NCBI GenBank assembly: GCA_038496445.1
Contig: JALMLS010000211.1
Location: forward strand, 1 to 64,000
DNA length: 64,000 bases
Reading direction: 5' to 3'
Source of the DNA: Trichosphaerium sp. ATCC 40318
Taxonomy: Eukaryota; Discosea; Flabellinia; Trichosidae
The notes beneath the pieces are model-generated. The model did no database searches and was not told the DNA's origin. It was given only the letters and a program-made list of their open reading frames with translations. Of the stretch, positions 1-8,870 are shown piece by piece. The position numbers and the translations under genes are program-made. Each line of letters starts with the position of its first letter. The stretch's first letter is position 1.

Positions 1-177
1 TTTGTACTGAACACGTGGCTGAGGCCTCCTGGCTGTTGATGCATTACCAGGACTTGTGGTAAACTCTAGTATACTTTTCTGGCGTCTACGTGGAGAAGCC
101 CCTGGGAAATGGCACGAGGTAAATCCTGTCCTTTTCGTTGTTGCAAATTTCTTCTTCTGTGTGCTCATCCCACTCAT
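1..177 (-). CDS. N-terminus of a basic-tailed protein, possible centromeric H3 tail (partial)
   Basis: A minus-strand frame opens with ATG at 177 (a second ATG lies at 168) and stays open for 59 codons to the window edge. The translation is rich in Lys, Arg, Ser, Thr and Pro, starts MSGMSTQKKK, and ends with ARRPQPRVQYK at the edge. Basic, low-complexity N-terminal tails ending in an Arg/Tyr-Lys stretch directly before the fold are typical of histone H3 variants, where canonical H3 has HRYRPGT at this point. The centromeric H3 reading is an inference from the tail alone; no histone-fold residue lies inside the window. It could equally be another basic nuclear protein. The short, uninterrupted frame and clear ATG make a real coding exon plausible. 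Confidence 0.4.
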   Translation of the reverse strand, partial: MSGMSTQKKKFATTKRTGFTSCHFPGASPRRRQKSILEFTTSPGNASTARRPQPRVQYK

Positions 178-851
178 CCCACTGTAAGTCTTCTTCTTTT
201 GAGAGTTTAGCGGGAGCCTAGAGACTTGTAACAAGGTTAGATCCTAAACCGTTTTGGTGTTTTTGTAGAAGATTTTGCGCGGGTTCTTGTCGGTTGTTTT
301 AAGCTTTGAGAGTATGTATGGAGTGTTTTGACAAAAGTACTGATGAAAACTTGTTAAAAGCACTTACTGGTGCGTATTTTTTTCCCCAAGCCCATTGTTT
401 TCACTCGTTGGCTAAGTACGCTTTTTGCCTGCTTGGTAGTGATCTGTAAAGCTAAAACGCTATTAGATACGTATTGATTAAACCACAACATACAACCCTT
501 CTTTGTAGGGGACTTTTGCATTTTTCATCGTAGTCTGTCATATCATTCTTCAAACAGGCGTCTAATTATGTTTTATAACCCCCACAACATAAATAAAAAC
601 ATACCTTCAAACGGATTAGTGGAATTATATGGTTTCTTTGCATTGGCTATTTAAACGGCATAAATATACGTTCAAACGATTATACAACATTACCAAACGC
701 GTTTGCCGAGTGTGACATTCAATTTAGTCGTGTTGCGTACATGAAAAACGAATTAATTTATTTTCAAATTTGCTGAATTCTACAAAACGGTTTTTTATTC
801 TTCAATACAATGTACAAAGTTATTACTGCATACCCTAGAACGCTGAGTGTG
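178..851. other. Intergenic region
   Basis: I see no convincing exon here on either strand. The first part is presumably the promoter and 5' leader of the minus-strand gene at the window edge, and the last part the 3' flank of the SAM-domain gene. The sequence is AT-rich with short homopolymers and no recognisable repeat. Confidence 0.5.
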
Positions 852-1366
852 CTATAGAAGCCTTTGATGATGGTTTAACTTTTGAGGACGAAGTTGACGC
901 TTTCTTTGGCGCGAATTGGATTGTTTTGGTGCTACACGTATTCTTGCGAATAAATCATCAACCAGAGACTCTTTTAATGCGTCCACTTGCTCTTGAAGTC
1001 GCATTAAGCTCTTTATTACTTGCTCTTCAAATTCGTCTAGTTTAGGGCTCTCACCTGCGCCAGGACTCTCTTAGGAGGTATTAGAACAAAAAATGTGGGA
1101 AAGTTTGCAGTAATTAGTATTACCGTCAAATAACGCGCTTTTTATATATAGGTACTGCCGCTGCATTAGACACACCAAGAGAGAGTATGTCCTTTCTAAA
1201 AGTAGAAATTATTAAACGCGATCTCTACTGTTCCTGCGTACAATGTGTACTCCTTTAATAGACTTCCTGTAGTATACTTGAATTGATCTTCAAAATCGCT
1301 AAATCCTCCCCATTTTAACCACGACGCAACGTCATCGGTTCCCCAGGTTGTTGGTTCTTTATCCAT
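852..1366 (-). CDS. Small SAM-domain protein (three exons)
   Basis: Three exons splice into a protein of about 126 residues: 1242-1366, 1156-1195 and 852-1067, with GTACGC and GTACCT donors and TAG and GAG acceptors. Residues about 7-55 read as a sterile alpha motif: WGTDDVASWLKWGGFSDF is the SAM helix-1 and helix-2 pattern, and the second exon gives LKDILSLGVSNAAA, the usual helix 5 with its conserved Leu-Gly. The C-terminal exon has an amphipathic, probably coiled-coil stretch (DEFEEQVIKSLMRLQEQVDA) followed by a basic tail. SAM domains mediate protein-protein or RNA contacts, so a small adaptor role is likely, but its partner cannot be read from sequence. The frame stays intact over both junctions, which supports the model. 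Confidence 0.65.
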
Positions 1367-2892
1367 TTAGTTTGAAAGATATTGCTCACAACATCAGATG
1401 AAACTTAACTGAGAAAGAAAAAGAGTATTTGCATGTTTTAGCTATGACGTGCGGCAAAAAAAAAACAACATTTGGATTCGTTTAGTTTGGCCAACCCAGA
1501 ACATTCGTACAACAGCATGCGACATTCAAACTAGGATCTCATCTATAGCATGTAGATACATCCCTGCAAAATTGAAACTTAATTACACTATTTGACCTGA
1601 AATTTTGCTATTGTATTAGCGCTACAGCAATTTTTTGGGACTGTGAACATAAGTTTTTTTGCAACTCTACAAGCCTTCCAGTAGTATCCTGTTCAGTAGT
1701 GTAACGAATGAGAACAGGAAGTCACGTGCACGGTCAAATTGGTTGTAACCGTTTAAAAAGAGGCTTAACGCTAAAATAGAATAGCATTATTTCAGGTCAA
1801 ATCCACAACCGTGACATTTATTTACTTACTACATAAAACAATTACAACCTGTGGGCAAGTACCAAGACAACAATTCTCGTCATAGCAATTTATTGTTTAT
1901 TTTACAAGCTAGGAAATTCCGTAATTTATAAATTTGATCAAAATTTGCAAGTGATGGGAGTCATAACTTTGATTTCGCTCAACTGTGTTTTACCCAGAAA
2001 CAATAAGCGATTACAGCCTTCATGAAGGTTTCGTTTTTAACATCTAGCATCAACATAATATTTTATTGTAAGGTTTTTAAGTACATTCAAAGCGTAAGCA
2101 AGTGCTCACAGTCAAACATTTTTAGTTGCTACCTAATCACCTGATGGAGTACAATGACAATTACCAAACTCAGGGGAAGTCACAAGAAAGCGTCAAATAC
2201 GCAAAGACTACGGTGCAGTAAGTTCTGACAGTGTCAAAAAAAGGGCAAACGTCGGTTACTACATGCGTAACAATGATTTTTTATGATCAAAATAAGTTAC
2301 ACAATTGCCGTTAAACGTTTACTAAAACTCCTGTATAATGTGGAACAGTGAGCCAAACTACGACTTTAAGGGCTTCATTGCCAATACATTGCAAAGTAAT
2401 TAGAGTTTTTTACAATGAGATTGATTCCTACTGCATACTATCAGCCTTTGTCAACGAAATTCACCCATACCATGTACCGAGCAGGTGATAAGCACGTGAC
2501 TGTGGTATTACTTTGGCATGTAAGGAGGTTTGTGTTGCTAATTCCATACTTTCTGCAATGCTAAAGTATTCTCCGCATTAGTTGGTTTATTGTTTAGTTT
2601 TGCTACAACCAGTAGTAATCCCTAAATGACATACCAGTTCCTTGTTTTTTTGAAGAACATCGATACCTGCGCCTGTCATTGACTTGGTGAAAGCACACGA
2701 GTGTCCGAGAGCTGTATGAAGGGTATTACAATATTGAAAAAACAAAATTGAATTGGGAATGGATTAATACATTTTGGGTACTAAACAGCACGTGTCTTTT
2801 GCTAGACTTAGCTGGCAATTTTTCTCCGGCAACTTTGTCCACTTTTATTAAATAACTTTCCCCGGTAATACAATACCGGTTCGTGATCACGT
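1367..2892. other. Intergenic region, no gene seen
   Basis: About 1.5 kb without a supportable exon. Reading frames are short and interrupted on both strands. I looked for a Galpha P-loop or other N-terminal Galpha exon that could complete the fragment at 4.4-5.2 kb and saw none. Confidence 0.5.
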
Positions 2893-4356
2893 GAAATCGT
2901 ATCGTCAACATTGTAAACAACACTAACAAAAATAGGGTATGGCTATTGCATTCTTATGCAGTTCAGAACCTAATATTCGTGTGTGGGCACTTGATGTATT
3001 GTATGAAGTTCGTCATGTCTATTATTTCTTCTACAACAGCGAATCCTCTTTGGGTACATTTTACTATTATTTCTTTTACATTTTTTTAACATCTAAAATA
3101 GATGAGGACTTGCTCCCTGACACTCGTGTCATGGACATTTTTGACCAATCTGGGCCTGATATTATAAAGAAGCTTAGCCAAGGACCCTCTGAGAAGCTCT
3201 CAGGTGCAAAACAACGGAGTAAAAAGGAAGCAATGCTTCATTACGATCAAGAAGCAGAATATGATATTAGACATGCTGCAAGAGTTAGACCACAAAAATT
3301 CTGGACGTTAGTACTTGGAGACTTGTTGTATTATATGAGAGAGCTCTGTAATGGTGCACGATGGCATGCTTGGGGTATTGTAAGTTATCTATAGATATAA
3401 GCGTTGTATCTCTTTGTTCTTACACGTTATAGATTTGTTCTCGGTTACATAGGGTGAAAGCAACCCTTATTGATATAAAGAGTGGTGTAGCGTTGACAAC
3501 GGAACAGGTTAGTGGATTTTTCACGTGGTTGAAGTTTACTTCTTTTTTTTTTTGTTTTGTTGTTCTTTTAACTTACTTATACATACCCTAGTTGTCTATG
3601 TTAACATGGTTGAGTAATTATATTGTATTCGCATGTACTTGTGTACCAACAATTGACACCGAATCTGAACCTCAACCATTGTCGGAGCGTAGAAGTAGCC
3701 AAAGGTAGGTTTTGTTATTTTTTTTTTCATTCGAGACTGCTTCATGAATGTTGACGTTTTCCTAGCTTGAATAAAGATTCTCTGTCATCCAAGCAATTAT
3801 TTTCTATTATCATTCCATATTTAAGTAGCTCTCGCCAAGAGTTCAGAGATGCAGCTGTTACTGTAAGTTTTTTTTTTGATTCCTTGACGAATATTCATTG
3901 AATTCTAGGCTCTTCAGCGTACTGCTTCAAGTGCATACCCTCAACTATTTAAGAGTATCCAACCTCTTCTTAAGAAGTTCCAGGGTGTGTATACAGCCGG
4001 CAGGCTTCGTCGTGGAAAGATCCACAATAGATTCCGTCTAAGAAGTGATATTCAAATGATTTACAGCTACATTACTGAACACATTGATTCTCAGATCCTT
4101 TCTAAAGATTCTACCATTCAAATCACTATTATTGAGTTTGCATCTGTGCGTATATCAATGAGTAGGAGATGTATGATTTGACATTTGTGAGTAGGAGATG
4201 GCGAGTTTTTAACGAAAGAAATATGATATTTCTTCACAAGTTCTTTCAATGAGATTCACGTGTCATCTTGTTAGATCGTTAGCAAGTCGATTAGCTAAAA
4301 ATAACAAACCTCTGGGCAAGGTACTTCATACTTTATTATTTATTTTCAGAAGTTAT
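2893..4356 (+). pseudogene. Inverted duplicate of internal Furry exons
   Basis: This segment is the reverse complement of 13857-15320 inside the Furry gene. It carries the same exons and introns. The block beginning MAIAFLCSSEPNIRVW (from 2939) corresponds to the conserved Furry stretch where human FRY has a similar Leu-Cys-Ser-Ser run, and it is followed by VMDIFDQSGPDIIKKL and LFKSIQPLLKKF. From about 2939 to about 4180 the two copies look identical by eye, introns and homopolymer lengths included; both ends diverge with small indels. The copy holds only a middle slice of the gene and has no Furry promoter, 5' end or 3' end, so alone it cannot encode Furry. It is oriented toward the Galpha fragment and may be co-transcribed with it. 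Confidence 0.85.
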
Positions 4357-4391
4357 CTATTCAAAAGCATTTTTTTTAATTCAAACGGCAG

Positions 4392-5160
4392 GTGTAAAAG
4401 AAACGAATGTTAGCATAAATAATGTTACAATACAATTTGTAGACGTTGGCGGGCAACGTTCGGAGAGAAGAAAATGGATTCGTTGCTTTGAAGGAGTTGA
4501 CGCAATAATTTACTTGGTAGCTTTGGATGAGTGTAAGCTCAATTTTTTTTTTTTTTTTCGCGGTTGTTAGTTACTCACGTGATTTTTTTGCTTGTAGATA
4601 ACATGACAATCACAGAAAATAATTCAACCAATAGACTTGAAGAGTCGCTGGGCGTTTTGTCAGAAGTGAGTGGGTCTAAATTTGTGAACGATAAAGAAAT
4701 ACCTTTCATCGTTTTTTTGAACAAATTCGACCTTTACAAAGCAAAAGCAGCTTATGTACCTCTTTCAGATTACTTTCCTGAGTATAAAGGTATTAACAAA
4801 ATATGATTACATATAAACTCATTACTAACAACACTTTCAGGTGACGCAAGCGATTGGGAAGAAGGTATAAGATTTATTGGAAATATGATTCACAACCGTT
4901 TTGAAGGTTTTAGGATTGCAAACACATACGTATGTATTATCAACCAATTTTGAGAATATTACTTCATTTACGAATTACTGTGAATAACGGCATGTGTTTA
5001 GGTAACAAATGGATTGGATACAAGAAACTGTTCACGTGTTTTTCAGTCAATCTATGACGAGATTTTGCTAGACAATTTATCATCATTGTCTGCACTTTCA
5101 AGGACGACTAGTTCTGGTTCAGCAGCAAGTGAACCAAATGAAGTTCAAATAACCTTTTAG
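4392..5160 (+). pseudogene. Heterotrimeric G protein alpha subunit, 3' half only
   Basis: Four or more exons encode the C-terminal part of a Galpha GTPase: switch II DVGGQRSERRKWIRCFEGV, then TNRLEESL, the guanine-specificity motif NKFDLY (NKxD), FPEYKG, and a TCAT-like position that reads TNGLDTRNC. The acceptor at 4390-4391 starts the exon at phase 1, exactly where Galpha genes continue from switch I (G-V-K-E-T). The P-loop, helical domain and first half of switch I are missing; the sequence upstream is the Furry duplicate instead. The last 25 residues (Ser-rich, ending QITF) replace the usual C-terminal receptor-contact helix. Without a P-loop it cannot bind GTP normally, so I call it a truncated gene, although it may be expressed as part of a chimera. 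Confidence 0.85.
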
Positions 5161-5765
5161 AGTGAATGATATTGTAAACAAAACAAAAAGAATAAGCAAC
5201 ATCGCTTAAAATGTACAAAAGATAAAAACCCAATAATCAGATTGAGACCACCGTTTAATCTTTCTAATTTGTCACTGTTGTGAAAGGAATTGAGTCCTAC
5301 TACCTAGGTATACCTAAGAGCAGTATATAGCTATAAATAGCGTGCAGCAGTTGAGAAGCCTACTGTTAAGTTTCCAGAAAGAAGAGGTTTTAAAAATATG
5401 CAAAGTTGCTTCCCATGTCGCATATTATAAACCACTATGCCAAAAGCGTATTAACACACTCACTGTTGGAGTGCAGTGGAAGCTTATACGACACCTTTCA
5501 TGATAATGTTGTTCAACCATTCTTGTACAATCCTCAACACGTGATTTTATCAAATCATTTATTTATTTGAATTGACTTTACCATCAACAAGTATTATTTG
5601 GGATACAAGTTTGTCCGTTCTCAATTCCACATGTGGCTGACCCTTTTTGTATGAGTGCCGGTTCTTGTAGTGTCCTTTAAAGTGCGACATAGAATCAGAT
5701 TTCTAAGAAAGAGATTTATGTTGACCTGTTAAATCAAGCAATAGCTACTACAACCAATACCAACC
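5161..5765. other. Intergenic region
   Basis: About 600 bases between the Galpha fragment and the F-box/LRR gene. I see only AT-rich non-coding sequence; it presumably holds the promoter of the downstream gene. Confidence 0.5.
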
Positions 5766-7876
5766 ATGAGTATCTCATTTGTATCAATTGAAAATGGTCT
5801 TGAATACTATCGCAAGTACCATGGAGAAGCGTTTAGTAGAATTATGGAAAAACAAGACCATACATTGATAAAACAGGTCGAAAGTATTGTTAATGCCATA
5901 AATACGAGCTTTGTAAAGCAACTCGATGCAGTATTGTTAAAACTACCAGATTCAATTGTTAGTACAACAAACAAGCGCTCATCAGATTCAAAAGATTACG
6001 AGTCTCATAAACGTAAACAAAAAGACAAGTACGTTCAAAAAACCAACAAAAATCGTTTTGCTTTAAATATTGTTTTTACAAGACCAAGCACGTGTTCACA
6101 AAATATTTTAAATCTCCTTTTTCGAAGAAAAACACCATGCGTCTACTTAATTTTACATCACATAACTTTGTGTCTACAAGCCATGTTAAACGCTCTTGCA
6201 TTTGTATTATTAACAAGTAAAAGGACACTGATGACAGTACAAAAAGAAGAAGAAGTGAAGACGAATATCATTTATTTCCCTCCTGAAATCATTTCAAATA
6301 TTCTTGATCACGTGGATGCCAAAGATTTATTTCCTGTTGCTCAATCATGTCATCATATGGCTGATATTATTCATGATATTGTTGGATACAGATATGTTTA
6401 TCTCAAGCGATACACAGATATTCTAAAGATAAGACAGTACAAGGGTATCATGAACAATACAATAGTTCAACTAGACCGCATGAGGGAAAGTACACTATTT
6501 TCGTTCCTTGGTGGCTGTCGTAAACTCAGTGTGTCACCAAAAAATAAGCTTGTGAATGATAGTGATCTGAAAGCAATAGTGAATGTTAGACAACCTACCT
6601 TTATTGATCTTACTGGCTGCAAAAATGTGACTGATGAGGGTATTAAAGCGCTTAAAGGCGTTGATACTGTCATTCTCAGCAGATGTGATAAAGTGACAGA
6701 TGAAGGCATTAAAGCGCTTGCTGGAGTACATACTCTTAATTTAAGTGGATGTCCTAAGGTGACAGATGAAGGTGTTAAAGTGCTTGCTGGGGTACATCAA
6801 ATTAACCTTTCAGGATGCAAAAAAGTTTCAGATGAAGGTGTTATAGCACTCAAAGGAGTACACACAATTTTCCTACATGGCAGTCCTAAGGTTACAGACG
6901 AAGGTGTCAAAGCACTTAAAGGAGTTTATAGTATCAGTATGACAGGTTGTACTGGAGTTACAGATGAAGGAATTAAGGCACTTGCTGGAGGCTATGAAAT
7001 TCAAGGAGTTCACACTGTACATTTAATCGATTTGCCTATATTACAGATGAAGGCATCAAATCATTAGCTGGCGTGCATACCATAAGCTTGTGTAATTGCA
7101 CATTAACAGATGACGGTATAAAGGCATTATCAGGAGTACACCATATTAGGTTACAGGGCATAGCCATTACAGATGAAGGTGTCAAAGCACTTTCTGGAGC
7201 TCATACAGTATCTTTTTGCGGATGTAAGGCTGTGACAGATGAAGGTATTAAAGCTCTTGCTGGAGTTCATGAAATTGCCCTCTATGGCTGTGATAAAGTT
7301 ACAGACGAAGGTATCAAAGCACTTAAAGGAGTTTATAGTATTAGCATGGCAGGTTGTGCAGTTACAGATAAAGGTATTAAAGCACTTGCTGGAGTACATA
7401 AAATTGACATTTATAGATGTGAGGGCGTGACAGATGAGGGTGTTAAAGTGCTTGCTGGAGTACATACTATTGACTTAAGTGAATGTTATAAGGTGACAGA
7501 TGAAGGTGTTAAAGCGCTTAAAGGAGTTCACGAAATTAACCTTTCAGGATGCAAGGCTGTGACAGATGAAGGTATAAAAGCACTTGCTGGAGCTCATACT
7601 ATCAACCTCTCCAATTGCAAACAGGTGACAGATGAAGGTGTCAAACACCTTGCTGGTGTACATGAAATTGACCTTACCAATTGCAATGTGACAGAGGACG
7701 GCATTAAAGCACTCAAAGGTGTACATACAATCACTCTTGATAACTGTGATGTTGATGATGACGTTGTAGATGTACTTGTACAAGGAAGTCTTTGTCAAGT
7801 TTGTGTTGAATGGAACATATCGTTGGAGTTGAAACACAGGTTAAAAGAAGCAGGAGTGGATATTTATTATCATTAA
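5766..7876 (+). CDS. F-box / leucine-rich-repeat protein with 17 repeats, one frameshift
   Basis: The N-terminus (ATG 5766) is hydrophilic. An F-box follows at about residues 175-215 (YFPPEIISNILDHVDAKDL...QSCHHMADII). Then come 17 cysteine-type LRRs of about 22-23 residues with consensus VTDEGIKALAGVHTINLSGC, the pattern of FBXL substrate receptors in SCF ubiquitin ligases. The frame shifts near 7036-7042: the first frame stops at 7067, while the LRR pattern continues without loss in another frame to 7876. Either one indel has broken the gene (or the assembly), or two proteins are made. The gene is intronless except for an optional, in-phase 189-base segment (6029-6217) that starts GTACGT and ends AG. 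Intron poverty and almost uniform repeats resemble giant-virus F-box/LRR genes; that origin is inferred. Confidence 0.85.
6597..7740 (+). repeat. Tandem array of LRR-coding units (about 66-69 bases)
   Basis: About 17 imperfect tandem units each encode one LRR. Units share long blocks such as gtgacagatgaaggtatt and aaagcacttgctggagt, so conservation is at DNA as well as protein level. This indicates recent unit duplication or ongoing homogenisation within the array. Confidence 0.85.
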
Positions 7877-8511
7877 AACAAAAGTATTTTACTTACAGAC
7901 GCCATTTGAAACAACATCCGTAAAATTACTTTCTTCACATGGCTTAACCACCGCAAGAAAAATTTTGCATTTTTCTAGTGTACTTTTTTATCCCAACATT
8001 TAAGGAGAGGGTGTTTGAGGTTTTTTTTGAGAGAAAATAAACTTTTTTTATTTATAACAAGTAGACAGCACTGCTGTATTGCGATCTATCCAGCGAAGCG
8101 CCAGCAAGCCATTTCTGTGAGTAAGCAGTGTTTGTGATCGATCTCTGCGAAGCCCATGCGAGCACTATACCCTTTGAGTCGCCTAGGTAGACTTGAGTGG
8201 GTATCAAGGTTTGCATATAGCAGACCGCACAATAGTTGGGTAAGGTACCCTATATTATGCCATAGTAACTATTTAGAAAGCCCCTTTTAGAGGGTGTTTA
8301 GAGGGACCATAGCCTAGCGTCTACTGAGCGCCATAACCCAGTTGTCTTCCTTGTTCACAAAAAGCAACTACAAGTATTTACTTATCACAGAGCTGGTAAT
8401 GTTTTATTTGATTATATACATTATATACAACACCAGCAATTTATGTGTGTACATACACATGATTGAAAGAAAGAAAAAAAAAAGACATAAAAGAAGTTTG
8501 TTTTGTTACTC
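7877..8511. other. Intergenic region with a less AT-rich patch
   Basis: No exon is visible. From about 8060 to 8340 the sequence is noticeably less AT-rich than its surroundings. It contains a perfect short palindrome (acagcactgctgt) and two related stretches (gcgatctatccagcgaagcgc at about 8081 and gcgatctctgcgaagccc at about 8137, the latter read loosely). It does not fold by eye into a tRNA or rRNA that I recognise. Confidence 0.4.
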
Positions 8512-8870
8512 TTAGCGTGTTAACCTTTTCTCACTTTTCTCATGTTTTTCCTTCTTATCTCCTTTTTTATCTTTCTCTTGCTTTTCATGCTTATCACGTT
8601 TTTCACTTTTATCATTCTTTTCTTTCTTATCATCATTATGATGCTTCCTTTCATCACGTTTATCACGTTTTTCCTTCTTCTCTGGCTTATTTTTTCGATC
8701 TCCTTTATGATGTTCTTCTTTTTTCTCTAATTTTACTTTATCTTTCTTTTCAGGTTTGTCTTCCTTCTTATCACTCTTTTCTTTAGATTTATCCCTTTTA
8801 TCTGGTTTATACATCATAGCTTCTCTTGATACAGAATCTTTTCTAGCTGACTCAACACCAGATTCAGACT
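8512..8870 (-). CDS. Last exon of the Furry-like gene: Lys/Glu/Asp-rich charged tail
   Basis: After an acceptor at about 8871 (…gttgtttag) the exon reads SESGVESARKDSVSREAMMY and then about 90 residues built almost entirely from K, E, D, R and H in KKDKxEKK-like repeats, ending KRLTR before TAA. It matches no folded domain and is probably disordered or single alpha-helical. Low-complexity purine-rich DNA underlies it. Animal Furry proteins do not end like this as far as I know, so I infer that it is lineage-specific. Confidence 0.7.

Noticed and set aside
7151-7837. Minus-strand ORFs opposite the LRR array.
   Set aside because: Repetitive antisense shadows of the LRR units; no independent evidence.
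8463-8786. Plus-strand hydrophobic ORFs opposite the Furry tail.
   Set aside because: They are antisense shadows of the purine-rich Lys/Glu repeat exon.
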